Source of the DNA: Ruminococcus albus AD2013
Lineage (GTDB): Bacteria > Bacillota > Clostridia > Oscillospirales > Ruminococcaceae
Length of the DNA: 64,000 nucleotides
NCBI RefSeq assembly: GCF_000526775.1
Contig: NZ_JAGS01000001.1
Span: 62,001 to 126,000, forward strand
Direction of reading: 5' to 3'
The notes under the pieces were generated by a model. The model saw only the letters and a program-made list of their open reading frames with translations. It had not been told where the DNA came from and ran no database searches. Made by a program: the position numbers and the translations under genes. Of this stretch, positions 1 to 9,221 are shown in pieces (within the stretch, counting starts at the first letter, position 1; the number at the start of each line of letters is the position of its first letter).

Positions 1-1
1 G

Positions 2-1087
2 CTGGGCATAATCATAGGTGCGATAGCCGCAGGACTTGTTTATGTGGTGATAGCCGCGCTTATAGGCATTGTCGGTGTTGACTGGCTTGGCAAGCTGATG
101 CCCCCCGTGGTCATAGGCCCAACTGTTGCGATAATCGGTCTTTCCCTTGCGGGAAATGCCATCGGAGATTTGCAGAAAAGCGATGTCACAGATGTGGCAG
201 GTGCTAAGTATGCCGCGCTGATATGCGGTCTTATCACCCTTGCGGTGACTATGCTGTGCTCCACCTACGGCAAAAAGATGCTTCGCCTTGTGCCCTTTGT
301 TATGGGCATACTTGCAGGCTATGCGGCAGCGGTGATTTTCACGGTGATAGGTGATGCCGCAGATATCGAAGCACTTAAAATAATAGATCTTTCTGTATTC
401 CCGAAAGTAATGTTCCCAGATGGAAATGTTACCGCCGAAAGCTTCTTCAAGCTTCCCGACCTTGTTTTCCTTGAAGGCTTCAAGGGCTTCGGCGACCTGA
501 CAGGCAGTTATATACTTACTGTACTTGTGGCTTATGTACCTGTGGCACTGGTAGTATTTGCCGAACACGTTGCCGACCACAAGAACCTTTCTTCCGTTAT
601 CGGCAGAGATCTTCTCAAAGAACCGGGACTTGCCCGCACACTTCTCGGTGACGGCGTAGGTTCAATGGCGGGCGCATTTTTCGGCGGCTGTCCCAATACC
701 ACCTACGGCGAGAGCGTGGGCTGTGTTGCTATAACGGGCAATGCTTCGACGGTCACAATAATCGCAGCTGCAATTGGCTGTATACTATTCTCCTTTGTAA
801 CGCCTTTTGTGGCTTTTGTAGATTCGATACCATCATGCGTAATGGGCGGCGTTTGCGTGGCTCTTTACGGATTTATCGCTGTTTCGGGACTTAAAATGCT
901 CAAAGAAGTCGATCTCGATGATAACCGCAACCTGTTCACAGCTTCCGTTATATTTATTGCAGGTATCGGCGGACTCAGCATAAGCTTCGGCAAGGTAACA
1001 CTGACAGAGATAGCTGCCGCACTGATACTCGGCATACTGACAAATATAATGCTGTCCAAGAAAAAGGACAGCGGCAAGAGCGAATGA
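2..1087 (+). CDS. uraA: Uracil permease (NCS2 family), 5' end outside window
   Basis: Membrane transporter that imports uracil, probably with protons. The frame is open from base 2, so the start lies to the left. About 361 residues are visible with repeated hydrophobic segments. NCS2 features are the VAEHVADHKNLS stretch near base 560 and the GGCPNTTYGESVG motif near base 690, which in UraA-type proteins contributes to the nucleobase site. It ends with a Lys-rich cytoplasmic tail. It lies 62 bases before upp on the same strand, so uptake and phosphoribosylation of uracil are coupled. UraA/PyrP rather than xanthine permease is inferred from the upp neighbour and the TTYGE motif. Confidence 0.93.
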   Translation: MGIIIGAIAAGLVYVVIAALIGIVGVDWLGKLMPPVVIGPTVAIIGLSLAGNAIGDLQKSDVTDVAGAKYAALICGLITLAVTMLCSTYGKKMLRLVPFVMGILAGYAAAVIFTVIGDAADIEALKIIDLSVFPKVMFPDGNVTAESFFKLPDLVFLEGFKGFGDLTGSYILTVLVAYVPVALVVFAEHVADHKNLSSVIGRDLLKEPGLARTLLGDGVGSMAGAFFGGCPNTTYGESVGCVAITGNASTVTIIAAAIGCILFSFVTPFVAFVDSIPSCVMGGVCVALYGFIAVSGLKMLKEVDLDDNRNLFTASVIFIAGIGGLSISFGKVTLTEIAAALILGILTNIMLSKKKDSGKSE

Positions 1088-1149
1088 TGAAACGTGCGCC
1101 GGCATTCCACAGTAAACAATTTATAATTATATAAAGCGAGGTTTTCAAA

Positions 1150-1779
1150 ATGGGAAAAGTAACTATTATCGACCATCCACTTATCAAGCACAAGATATCT
1201 CTGCTGCGTGATGAAAACACAGGTACAAGGGATTTCCGCATACTTGTTGAGGAGATAGCCATGCTTATGGGCTATGAGGCTCTCCGCGACCTGCCCACCG
1301 AACTGGTGAGCGTAAAAACGCCTATAACTACGGCTGATGTTCCTATGCTTTCAGGCAAGAAGCTGGCAGTTGTGCCGATACTCCGTGCAGGTCTCGGCAT
1401 GGTAAACGGAATACTTGCTCTGGTGCCATCTGCTAAGGTAGGTCATATCGGTCTTTACAGGGATGAAGTTACCCATGAGCCCCATGAGTATTTCTGCAAG
1501 CTCCCCGAGAATATCGACGAGAGACTTGTTATCCTCCCCGACCCCATGCTTGCCACAGGCGGTTCTGCCATAACGGCAGTTGATTTCATCAAGCAGAGGG
1601 GCTGCACCAATATCAAATTCATGTGCGTTATTGCTGCGCCCGAGGGTCTTGAAGCGCTGAAAAAGGCTCACCCCGATATCGATATCTACGTGGGCAGCCT
1701 TGATGAAAAGCTCAACGAGAACGCATATATCGTACCCGGTCTCGGTGACGCAGGAGACAGGATATTCGGAACCAAGTAA
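1150..1779 (+). CDS. upp: Uracil phosphoribosyltransferase
   Basis: Cytosolic salvage enzyme converting uracil and PRPP to UMP and pyrophosphate. The 209 residues are the usual length. The PRPP loop DPMLATGGSA is at about residues 131-140, and the C-terminal YIVPGLGDAGDR motif, which binds uracil in this family, is intact. The start ATG follows a weak GCGAGG ribosome site. It is placed between the uracil permease and hpt, all on the plus strand with short gaps, so a nucleobase-salvage operon is likely. No separate promoter or PyrR-type attenuator is visible in the 62-base gap upstream. Confidence 0.97.
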   Translation: MGKVTIIDHPLIKHKISLLRDENTGTRDFRILVEEIAMLMGYEALRDLPTELVSVKTPITTADVPMLSGKKLAVVPILRAGLGMVNGILALVPSAKVGHIGLYRDEVTHEPHEYFCKLPENIDERLVILPDPMLATGGSAITAVDFIKQRGCTNIKFMCVIAAPEGLEALKKAHPDIDIYVGSLDEKLNENAYIVPGLGDAGDRIFGTK

Positions 1780-1801
1780 ATAACGAAGGGAGAGAACGCA
1801 G

Positions 1802-2356
1802 ATGCAGATGACCAATATGCCTGAATTCCACAAGCATATCAAACGAGTTGTGATATCCGAGGAAGAGATAAAGGAAGCTGTAACTAAAGCAGGCGAGATA
1901 CTCAGCCTGGAGTACAAGGACAAGCCCCTGCTTCTCGTAACTATCCTCAAAGGCGCATTCATATTCCTCGCCGATCTCAGCCGTGCCATAACCATCCCCC
2001 ACGAGATAGGCTTCATGGCGGCAAAAAGTTATTTTGAAAGTACCGAAAGCTCGGGAAATGTTGAGATAACTCTTGACCTCGCACAGGATATAAGCAAGTA
2101 TAATGTTGTTATAGTTGAGGATATAATCGACACGGGAAGGACTCTCAGCAAGGTCAGGGAATACCTTGAAAGCAAGAACCCTCTCTCGCTGAAGATAGTA
2201 ACACTGCTGGATAAGCCCGAAAGAAGGCTGGTTAAATTGCAGTCGGATTACGCACTGTTCACTATACCCGATTATTTCGTTATCGGATATGGTCTCGATT
2301 ACGGCGAGTATTACAGAAATCTGCCTTGTATAGCTGAATTTGAGGAGGACAAGTGA
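1802..2356 (+). CDS. hpt: Hypoxanthine phosphoribosyltransferase
   Basis: Converts hypoxanthine (and usually guanine) with PRPP to IMP or GMP. The 184 residues match the family. The PRPP motif VVIVEDIIDTGRTL has its acidic pair at E106-D107, and the C-terminal FVIGYGLDYGEYYRNLP block binds the base. A GGGAG site precedes the start; a second ATG two codons later is possible. The last codons contain GAGGAGG (2342-2348), which is the ribosome site of the downstream permease, so translation of the two genes is coupled. Confidence 0.96.
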   Translation: MQMTNMPEFHKHIKRVVISEEEIKEAVTKAGEILSLEYKDKPLLLVTILKGAFIFLADLSRAITIPHEIGFMAAKSYFESTESSGNVEITLDLAQDISKYNVVIVEDIIDTGRTLSKVREYLESKNPLSLKIVTLLDKPERRLVKLQSDYALFTIPDYFVIGYGLDYGEYYRNLPCIAEFEEDK

Positions 2357-2357
2357 T

Positions 2358-3812
2358 ATGGGGAGCAGAAGCAGAAAAAAGCAGAGGAACCACATAACTC
2401 ATCCCTCTGAACTGATGGGCAATAAGGAAGTGCAGACCATTACCGAAACAGGTGCTCTCGGCAAATTCTTCAAGCTGAAAGCCCACGGCACCGATGTACG
2501 CACCGAGATAATGGCAGGTATAACCACATTCATGACGATGGCGTATATACTTGCAGTCAACCCGAGCATACTTTCCGCGGCAGGCATGAACAGCACCGCT
2601 GTTCTGCTGGCGACCTGCCTTGCATCTTTCCTTGGTACTATGTGCATGGGTCTTATGGCTAATCTCCCATTTGCGCTTTCCGCAGGCATGGGTCTTAACG
2701 CATTCATGGCATACACAGTATGCGGCTCCATGGGTTATTCATGGCAGGTAGCACTGCTGGCGGTATTCATCGAAGGCGTAGTATTCATAGTTCTCTCCGT
2801 GACCAAGGTCAGGGAAGCCATATTCAACTGCATACCCCTTTCGCTGAAAAAGGCGGTATCCGTCGGGATCGGTCTTTTCATCGCATTCATCGGTCTCCAG
2901 AATGCCAAGCTTGCAGTTGGCGGCGCGACCCTGGTAGAACTTGTTGATTTCAGAGAGGATTTCCACACCCGCGGTATTTGCGCTCTGCTGGCTGTTATCG
3001 GCACTGTCATGATGTCGGTACTGTATATCAGAAAAGTCCGCGGCTCCATACTCATAGGCATATTCGGCACTTGGATACTGGGTATGATATGTCAGGGCGT
3101 GGGACTTTACGTGCCCGATAATGAAAGCTGGTTCTCACTGCTGCCAAGCTTCTCCATGACTGATTTCACCGCACTCGGCAAGACCTTCGGCGGCTGCTTC
3201 GATGTTGATATGAGCAGTGTAGGCATATTCAACTTTATAGTAGTTGTATTCTCATTCCTGTTCGTTGACCTCTTCGATACTCTGGGAACTCTGATAGGCG
3301 TGGCTTCAAAGGCTGATATGCTTGATAAGGACGGCAAACTCCCTGCCATACGTCCCGCACTCATGGCTGATGCTATCGCTACAACAGGCGGCGCAGTTCT
3401 GGGTACTTCCACTACAACAACATTCGTTGAATCCGCAGCAGGTGTGGGCGCAGGCGGAAGAACAGGTCTTACCGCAGTAACTACCGCACTGCTGTTCCTG
3501 GCTTCGATGCTTTTCGCACCTATATTCATAGCGATACCTTCATTCGCAACAGCACCCGCGCTGATAGTAGTCGGCTTCCTGATGTTCAGCTCTATAACCG
3601 ATATCAAGTTCGACCCCGACAACTATACCGAAGCTTTACCCGCATATCTGTGCATACTGGCTATGCCCCTGTTCTACAGCATAGCTGAGGGTATAGCAGT
3701 CGGCGTTATGAGCTACGTTGTCATCAACCTCTTCTGCGGCAAAGCCAAGAAGATCAACCCTATAATGTATGTGCTGACAGTGCTGTTCGTGCTGAAATAT
3801 ATATTCCTGTGA
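2358..3812 (+). CDS. NCS2-type purine permease (AzgA/PbuG-like)
   Basis: Membrane importer of hypoxanthine/guanine/adenine. The 484 residues have about 12 hydrophobic segments. The N-terminal GTDVRTEIMAGITTFMTM region and ALSAGMGLNAF motif, and the later GTSTTTTFVESAAGVGAGGRTG motif region, are typical of the AzgA branch. A TTG start six codons upstream is open, but the ATG at 2358 lies 9 bases after GAGGAGG and is preferred. It directly follows hpt, so uptake and phosphoribosylation of purines are paired, as with uraA-upp. The exact base specificity cannot be read from sequence. Confidence 0.93.
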   Translation: MGSRSRKKQRNHITHPSELMGNKEVQTITETGALGKFFKLKAHGTDVRTEIMAGITTFMTMAYILAVNPSILSAAGMNSTAVLLATCLASFLGTMCMGLMANLPFALSAGMGLNAFMAYTVCGSMGYSWQVALLAVFIEGVVFIVLSVTKVREAIFNCIPLSLKKAVSVGIGLFIAFIGLQNAKLAVGGATLVELVDFREDFHTRGICALLAVIGTVMMSVLYIRKVRGSILIGIFGTWILGMICQGVGLYVPDNESWFSLLPSFSMTDFTALGKTFGGCFDVDMSSVGIFNFIVVVFSFLFVDLFDTLGTLIGVASKADMLDKDGKLPAIRPALMADAIATTGGAVLGTSTTTTFVESAAGVGAGGRTGLTAVTTALLFLASMLFAPIFIAIPSFATAPALIVVGFLMFSSITDIKFDPDNYTEALPAYLCILAMPLFYSIAEGIAVGVMSYVVINLFCGKAKKINPIMYVLTVLFVLKYIFL

Positions 3813-3844
3813 TTGTCTGAAACACGGAATATCTGAAAGGGAAA

Positions 3845-4249
3845 ATGATGGATAATAAAAAATTAGCTGGAGTATTCTTCGCGGTCGTTCTGATGGCGGT
3901 GCTGTTCGTTGAGGGCAGTATCCTCAGGGCTCTGGTGGACTGCGGCTACGGTATGGCTGAACTGCCGAAGACTACTCTGGTCTACCTGAAGATCAGCAAG
4001 GGTTTCACCACGGATAAAAGTGCCGAGGACGGCATGATCGAATTCATCGGCAGCAGCAAGGATGACTACGAGGAGCTTTTTGAGAAAAAAGGCTACCGCA
4101 GGATGTACAGTCTTGACGGCATGGATCATTACGGCGAAAAAGACGGCGAAGATTACGATTTCGCAGTAAGCTGTACCGAGAAAAATTCCTGGTTCGCGGT
4201 GTATAGGATATCCGAGGACTACCCGATAGAGGATCTTTCATCTAAATAA
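3845..4249 (+). CDS. Small membrane-anchored protein of unknown function
   Basis: Not recognised. The 134 residues begin with a hydrophobic segment (about residues 6-26) that may be an anchor or uncleaved signal, followed by an acidic soluble domain rich in Asp, Glu, Lys and Tyr, presumably outside the membrane. Two adjacent ATG codons exist (3845, 3848); the second is better spaced from GAAAGGG. It lies 32 bases after the purine permease and 37 bases before the APRT-like gene, so it is probably cotranscribed with the salvage genes, but nothing in it points to nucleotides. Confidence 0.7.
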   Translation: MMDNKKLAGVFFAVVLMAVLFVEGSILRALVDCGYGMAELPKTTLVYLKISKGFTTDKSAEDGMIEFIGSSKDDYEELFEKKGYRRMYSLDGMDHYGEKDGEDYDFAVSCTEKNSWFAVYRISEDYPIEDLSSK

Positions 4250-4286
4250 AGCCGGGCTATGCCCATAATATTAAGGAGTGTTTAAA

Positions 4287-4823
4287 ATGGAAACATACAC
4301 ATTGAAGGTGGCAGGACTTACAAGAGAGCTGCCCATATGTTCAGCGAGCGAAAAGCTGGATATCGCCGCTTTTATAATGTTCTCTGACGTTGAGATGACC
4401 GTTGCGGCAACAACCGAGCTGCTGAAAAAAGCCCCCGAGTTCGATGTTATAATCACAGCTGAATCCAAGGGCATACCGCTTGCATACGAGGCTGCAAGAC
4501 AGTCGGGCAAGAACTACGTGGTAGCCCGCAAGTCCGTTAAGCTCTATATGACCGACCCTATCTCGGTACAGGTCAAGTCCATAACCACCGCCGCTGTACA
4601 GACCCTCTACCTCTCACAGGAGGATGTAGCAAGGCTGAAAGGCAAGCGCGTGCTTATCCTCGATGATGTTATCAGCACAGGCGAATCCCTCACAGCAGTT
4701 GAGGAGCTTGTAAAAGCAGCAGGCGGAAATATCGTAGGCGCGGGCGCAGTCCTCGCAGAGGGCGATGCAGCCGACAGAACGGATATATTCTTCCTTGAAA
4801 AACTTCCGCTGTTCTTCAAATAA
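4287..4823 (+). CDS. Phosphoribosyltransferase, adenine PRTase-like
   Basis: Type I phosphoribosyltransferase of 178 residues. The PRPP motif VLILDDVISTGESL has its Asp pair at D126-D127, and the upstream VIITAESKGIPLAYEAA block resembles the APRT substrate loop region. A GTG three codons upstream is open, but AAGGAG (4273-4278) fits ATG 4287. Likely reaction: adenine plus PRPP to AMP, completing the uracil/hypoxanthine/adenine salvage set of this cluster. A xanthine PRTase or a regulatory PRTase cannot be excluded. A strong terminator follows at 4834. Confidence 0.88.
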   Translation: METYTLKVAGLTRELPICSASEKLDIAAFIMFSDVEMTVAATTELLKKAPEFDVIITAESKGIPLAYEAARQSGKNYVVARKSVKLYMTDPISVQVKSITTAAVQTLYLSQEDVARLKGKRVLILDDVISTGESLTAVEELVKAAGGNIVGAGAVLAEGDAADRTDIFFLEKLPLFFK

Positions 4824-4833
4824 TGCGATCACG

Positions 4834-4866
4834 GGCGCTTTCCTGCGGGGGAGCGCCTTTACTTTT
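4834..4866 (+). terminator. Rho-independent terminator after the salvage cluster
   Basis: A 10-bp stem, GGCGCTTTCC with GGGGAGCGCC, has a 4-base loop and is followed by a T-rich run. It closes the nucleobase-salvage operon. Confidence 0.8.
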
Positions 4867-4930
4867 GCATAAAAATCTGTTATACTATTAGCTGAAAGTG
4901 TGGTGACGGTCTATCAAGCGAATACTTATT

Positions 4931-5776
4931 ATGCTGACGATCCTTCTGGTCGGTTCGGCAGTGGCTTCATATAAGCTGGCAGGATTCTTCTGTACAGGCG
5001 GCGACCGTCCCGGATTTTACAGCTATATCCCTTATCTGCCATTCCTCAGCATACCCCTTTTTCTCGGGATGACCGTGATACGTCACTTCGGCAGACTGAC
5101 CCTCAAAAAGCTTGACCTTATGGAGGGTCACGAATTTGAATACGCCTGCGCGAATATCCTCAAAGCAAACGGTTTCAGGGATATCGAAGTCACAAAGGGT
5201 TCGGGGGATTTCGGCGTTGATATCATCGCAGTGAAAAAGCACCGCCGCTATGCGGTGCAGTGCAAGCGCTACGATAAAAAGCTGAACAATTCCGCAGTAC
5301 AGGAAGTCATAGGCGGGCTTGCCTACTACGGCTGTGAGGTTGGTGCTGTTATGACCAACAGCTATTTCACTGCCGCCGCCCGCAAGCTTGCAGAGGTCAA
5401 CGGTGTTGAACTCTGGGACAGGGATACCCTTGAAAAAATGCTTAGAAAGCGGGGTATCAAGGATACCTCCCGCAAAGCCTCCGATACTCCCGATATCCCG
5501 CCCGAAAGCTACTGTGCGCAAACGGTGGAAGAATTTTTTGCTGAACAGGGTATAGCTGTGGAAACTGCGGGCACGGAGTATCTGGAAGACACCTGCGAAC
5601 TCCTGATAGAGATAATCCCCGAAACAGGGGTGCGCATCAGCGATATTCGCGCCCTTGCCCCAAATCTTGCCTCCCATGGCGGCTGGGAGTACGTCACCTG
5701 TGTATTTCCCTCCCACACCCCGGGTACAGTGGGTCTGGAGATACCCCTTGAAATGGATAATATGGATAAAGAATAA
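4931..5776 (+). CDS. Membrane-anchored Mrr-type restriction endonuclease domain protein
   Basis: 281 residues. Two N-terminal hydrophobic stretches (about 2-20 and 33-50) precede a PD-(D/E)XK nuclease domain of the Mrr_cat type: HEFEYACANIL (E68), then GSGDFGVDII (D93, D97), then the catalytic AVQCKRY (Q110, K112). The rest (about 165-281) is unassigned and acidic. Mrr-type nucleases cut modified or foreign DNA; membrane-anchored versions are common in Firmicutes and their targets are mostly unknown. The upstream frame is closed at 4904, and no strong ribosome site is seen, so the start is moderately sure. There is no methylase neighbour. Repeat R1-A follows directly. Confidence 0.85.
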   Translation: MLTILLVGSAVASYKLAGFFCTGGDRPGFYSYIPYLPFLSIPLFLGMTVIRHFGRLTLKKLDLMEGHEFEYACANILKANGFRDIEVTKGSGDFGVDIIAVKKHRRYAVQCKRYDKKLNNSAVQEVIGGLAYYGCEVGAVMTNSYFTAAARKLAEVNGVELWDRDTLEKMLRKRGIKDTSRKASDTPDIPPESYCAQTVEEFFAEQGIAVETAGTEYLEDTCELLIEIIPETGVRISDIRALAPNLASHGGWEYVTCVFPSHTPGTVGLEIPLEMDNMDKE

Positions 5777-5779
5777 ATA

Positions 5780-6450
5780 AAGGCACTTTTGAGGAATTTG
5801 CCAAGAAATCAAAGCGTGAGACATATGCCGACGCAGTTGCAGCTGAGGGGCGAAAACTCGCAAAGCTATGTCCCCAAATAAAACCATCGACTAGCCCGAC
5901 TACCCCCGCTCCAATAATCAAGAACATCTATCTATGGAATGACCTGCCAGAGTGCAGAACTATTATCCCAAGCACTGCGGTATCAGGTCGCCCCTGACGG
6001 GTCGAGCCGTCAAAGACGCTTCGCTGTTTGACGGCGGGCGCGGCAATAATTTACGGACAAAGTTTGAGCGTGGACTATTGTTTGTCCACGCTCTGTATGC
6101 CTATATTGCCGCGCCTTTTGACATGGCGGTTAGTTTGCTGTGCTCTTATAGTTCGCTGTGCATTTTGGTTTTGCGCCTTGATGCGAGGGCTCTGCCCTCG
6201 CGCTCCCGCAAGCCTGCTAGCGCGAGGCATATGCCGACGCAGTCGCATAAACCGCGCGCTTTGATTCGCGGCATTGTTTGAGACGCTAGTTTACTGCCGC
6301 GAAATTCGCCAACGTTGACTGTGTCGAGCGTGTCCGGCGTTAGGACCTTTTCGCGAAAAGCTTGACCAAAAGCTCTCTTCGCGGCTTAGTTTGTTTGGGG
6401 CTCGGGTTTGCTGCCGCGAATGGTTTGAATCAGGCTCTTCTCCTTGGCAG
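5780..6450. repeat. R1 repeat, copy A (modular hairpin element)
   Basis: Fills the 770-base gap between the nuclease and the next gene. It contains the R1 core: GGCGCGGCAATA (6037-6048) pairs exactly with TATTGCCGCGCC (6104-6115), enclosing GAGCGTGGAC (6066-6075) paired with GTCCACGCTC (6084-6093). To the right come the CGCCTTGATGCGAGGG / GAGGGC..GCCCTC hairpin and CTCCCGCAAGCC block seen in copies B, C and D. The part at about 5870-6010 is the reverse complement of the centre of copy C. Its tail (6300-6360) matches, inverted, the left arm of copy E. Open frames inside it are not genes. Confidence 0.85.
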
Positions 6451-6477
6451 GCATCTAAGATAGTTCATTTTTTTATC

Positions 6478-6506
6478 TTTACTTTTCCTGCGGTTTATGC
6501 TATAAT
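6478..6506 (+). promoter_or_regulatory. SigA-type promoter for the small gene at 6549
   Basis: TTTACT (6478-6483), 17-base spacer, TATAAT (6501-6506). It lies just to the right of R1-A. Confidence 0.8.
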
Positions 6507-6548
6507 AAAAAAGATAATGCACATATTTGCGTCTTGGAGGTGTTGTTC

Positions 6549-6887
6549 TTGTTTTGCAGGCTCTATATGCACACGTCTTTATCCCGTGAGGGTGTTCTCG
6601 CTATACTCGAAAAGCATTTCGGCAAGGCGAAAAAGCTCGGTCTATCGGACTGTTCATTCGGCAGGTTCGATGTCATGATAAGGAAGAACGATGAGTTTCA
6701 TGCGGAGAAACTACGTATGTACCCCGATGGTTTTCTGTATTACGAGCTTACTGCGGAAATTGAGATATATAAGGATATTATCCCGATGATGAACGAAATT
6801 TCAAAAGTCCTCTGGAGTGCGGGGATACCGACGGTGATATCCTGCGATAAGGAAGATGAACTTAACAGCTATATCATGGGACTTTGA
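6549..6887 (+). CDS. Small conserved-looking protein of unknown function
   Basis: Not recognised. About 112 residues from the TTG at 6549, which lies 8 bases after GGAGG (6536-6540); an ATG at 6567 is an alternative without a good ribosome site. The chain looks like a compact soluble alpha/beta protein with no membrane segment, ending in NSYIMGL. It has its own good promoter. It stands alone between R1-A and the ABC-F gene, with codon use like that of the surrounding host genes. Confidence 0.7.
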   Translation: MFCRLYMHTSLSREGVLAILEKHFGKAKKLGLSDCSFGRFDVMIRKNDEFHAEKLRMYPDGFLYYELTAEIEIYKDIIPMMNEISKVLWSAGIPTVISCDKEDELNSYIMGL

Positions 6888-7020
6888 ACGGACTCGGGAT
6901 AATGTCGCTGATACGCGGATATCGAGGCGTCACACGGCATATGATAAGAGCTGATCTGCCGTGGGTGCAGGTCTTGATCCGGGCGTAAGGATAAACAGGT
7001 AAAAATGACAGGAGAAAGTT

Positions 7021-8958
7021 ATGCTGGTTAAAATTGAGCATTTATATAAATATTTTAATGGCGAGCCGCTTTTGAAGGATATCAACCTCGTCATCGAAAA
7101 CAGGGAGACTATCGGTCTTATCGGAGTGAATGGCTGTGGCAAGTCTACGCTTCTGAATATCCTCACAGGCAGTCTGGGCTTTGACAAGACTGATGACGGG
7201 CTGGGGTCGGTGGAGATTTCTCAGAACTGCACTATCGGATTTTTAAGGCAGAACAGCGGTCTTGAAAGTGAGTCCACCATTGATGCGGAGCTTCACAAGG
7301 CTTTTGACAAGCTTCTGGCGGCACGCAGGAGAATGGACGAGCTGGAACAGCAGATGACAGGGCTGACGGGGGCTGAGCTGGAGACAGTCAGTGCGGAATA
7401 CTCGGAGTTATCGGCGTATTTTGAGGCTAATGACGGCTACCGCATAGATGTGAACATCAGTCGCATACTCAACGGTATGGGCTTTGGCGATGTGCCCCGT
7501 GACAGGGTGATATCATCCCTTTCGGGCGGTGAAAAGACGCGTCTTGCTTTGGCGAAACTGCTTTTGGAAAGTCCCGATCTGCTGATACTTGACGAGCCTA
7601 CGAACCATCTGGATTTCACCACGCTGATGTGGCTGGAGGACTATCTGAAAAGCTACAAGGGGTCGATACTGATAGTATCCCACGACAGGTACTTTCTGAA
7701 CAAGATATGCACCCGTATCTGTGAGATAGAGCTGGGCAGGCTGACCTCTTACAAGGGCGGATATTCGGCTTATGTGGTGCAGAAGAAGCACAACGCGGAA
7801 CGTCAGCTGAAAGAGTGGGAGGCTCAGCAGGAGGAGATAAAGAAGCTGGAGGAGTACATTGCCAAGAACAAGGTGAGGGCTTCGACGGCGAAGATGGCGA
7901 AATCACGCCAGCATATGCTGGACAGGATAGAGCGCATCGAGAAACCTCTGATGTTCACCCGCCCGCCGAAGATAAAGCTGGAATACGATATTGAGCCGAC
8001 AAAGGACATCGTCAAGGTGATAGACTGCCCGCTGGTCGTAGGTGAGGGCGAGAGCCGCAAGACCCTTATACACAGCCTTGATATGCACATCAGGAGGGGC
8101 GAGCACGCGGCTATAATCGGTTCAAACGGTATCGGCAAGACCTCGATACTGAAGCTGATACAGAACATCATACCCCATGAGCGTGGAAACATCGTGTGGG
8201 GCGGAAACGTGAAGATATCCTACTTTGAGCAGGAGCATAATATACTCCACATGGGAAGCACGGTAATTGATGAGATGCTTGACAGGTTCCCTGCCATGAC
8301 ACCTGCGGAGGCGAGAAAGGCACTGGGTTCGGTACTGCTGACAGGTGAGGACGTATTCAAGCCCATATCGGTGCTCAGCGGCGGCGAGAGGGCTAAGCTG
8401 TGCTTTGCGATAATGGCGTATACACGGGGAAATGTGCTTATCCTTGATGAGCCGACGAACCATCTCGACCTGAACACGAAGGAAGTTCTGGAAGATGTAC
8501 TTGCGGAATTTCAGGGTACTATCATACTGGTATCCCACGACAGATACCTTATTAACAAGGTGGCTGACAGGATAATCGAGGTAAAGGCGGACGAGGTGAA
8601 CTGCTACGAGGGCAATTTCGATGCGTATGCGGCGGCGATAAGTGCGGCTGAAAAGTCGGCGGCGGAAGCGGCTGCGGAGCAGAAGCGAATTCAGGCGGAG
8701 CAGGACAGGCGGGAGCAGAAGGAGATAAGCTACCGCAGCAAGGAACAGCGTCAGCTGGAGGCGAAGCGCAGGGCGCGTCTGAAAGAGCTGGAGGAGCTTA
8801 TCGAGCAGGCTGAGGTGGATATCTTCAGGCTGGAGAACGAGATAGCAGACCCCGAAGTTGCGGCGAATTTTGAGCTGATGACGGAGAGATGCAACGCTCT
8901 TGAGGCTAAGAAAACAGAGCTCGACGAGATGATGGACGAGTGGGCGAGCCTGGAATAA
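7021..8958 (+). CDS. ABC-F family ATPase (ribosome-acting, no membrane domain)
   Basis: 645 residues with two ABC domains. Walker A sites are GVNGCGKST (35-43) and GSNGIGKTS (about 367-375); signatures LSGGEKTRLALAK and LSGGERAKLCFA; both Walker B sites are followed by EPTNHLD. The inter-domain linker is Lys/Glu-rich, and the C-terminal tail (about 545-645) is a charged coiled coil with long Glu/Lys/Arg runs, as in Uup/YdiF-type members. ABC-F proteins act on ribosomes in translation control or antibiotic protection; which applies here is unknown. The start ATG follows AGGAGAAAGTT. A strong terminator follows. Confidence 0.95.
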   Translation: MLVKIEHLYKYFNGEPLLKDINLVIENRETIGLIGVNGCGKSTLLNILTGSLGFDKTDDGLGSVEISQNCTIGFLRQNSGLESESTIDAELHKAFDKLLAARRRMDELEQQMTGLTGAELETVSAEYSELSAYFEANDGYRIDVNISRILNGMGFGDVPRDRVISSLSGGEKTRLALAKLLLESPDLLILDEPTNHLDFTTLMWLEDYLKSYKGSILIVSHDRYFLNKICTRICEIELGRLTSYKGGYSAYVVQKKHNAERQLKEWEAQQEEIKKLEEYIAKNKVRASTAKMAKSRQHMLDRIERIEKPLMFTRPPKIKLEYDIEPTKDIVKVIDCPLVVGEGESRKTLIHSLDMHIRRGEHAAIIGSNGIGKTSILKLIQNIIPHERGNIVWGGNVKISYFEQEHNILHMGSTVIDEMLDRFPAMTPAEARKALGSVLLTGEDVFKPISVLSGGERAKLCFAIMAYTRGNVLILDEPTNHLDLNTKEVLEDVLAEFQGTIILVSHDRYLINKVADRIIEVKADEVNCYEGNFDAYAAAISAAEKSAAEAAAEQKRIQAEQDRREQKEISYRSKEQRQLEAKRRARLKELEELIEQAEVDIFRLENEIADPEVAANFELMTERCNALEAKKTELDEMMDEWASLE

Positions 8959-8976
8959 ACTGGATATGATCCGGCG

Positions 8977-9018
8977 GAGGACCGCTGTACCTATGGTACG
9001 GCAGTCCTCTTTTTTTAT
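8977..9018 (+). terminator. Terminator of the ABC-F gene
   Basis: A near-perfect stem, GAGGACCGCTGTACC with GGTACGGCAGTCCTC, has a 3-base loop and is followed by seven T. Confidence 0.93.
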
Positions 9019-9021
9019 CGG

Positions 9022-9180
9022 CTATCCTATCAACACACCACTACAAGGTGTTATATAACAATGAAACCTCATGTTGATGTTATCTTTCCCTCGCCGCAGG
9101 CGGGGGAAAGATAACCGCCCGGTATTTCAAGTTCCGATATGACACTGATCAATATGGTGTGTCAGCGGGATGATCATATT
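9022..9180 (+). repeat. R2 repeat, copy 1 (short element with terminal inverted repeats)
   Basis: The left end GGCTATCC..CACACCA (from 9022) and the inverted right end TGGTGTGTCAGCGGGAT (9155-9171) form imperfect terminal inverted repeats. The middle holds a GC-rich hairpin, TTATCTTTCCC / GGGGGAAAGATAA, around CGCCGCAGGC. The sequence matches 32643-32765 in inverted orientation. It lies between two terminators and has no reading frame of note. Confidence 0.8.
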
Positions 9181-9187
9181 TTTTTAT

Positions 9188-9221
9188 CGGCAGTTCGCGG
9201 GAGCGGGCTGTCGTTTTTTTT
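9188..9221 (+). terminator. Terminator-like hairpin after R2
   Basis: An 11-bp stem, CGGCAGTTCGC with GCGGGCTGTCG, has loop GGGA and eight T follow. It could end a transcript that starts inside or before R2. Between here and 9480 I see only an AT-rich stretch and the hairpin at 9390. Confidence 0.7.

Noticed and set aside
5952..6678. Open frames of 78-109 codons in R1-A
   Set aside because: The same frames with LRLDARALPSRSRKP recur in every R1 copy as a by-product of repeated hairpin DNA; no ribosome sites, frame breaks between copies.
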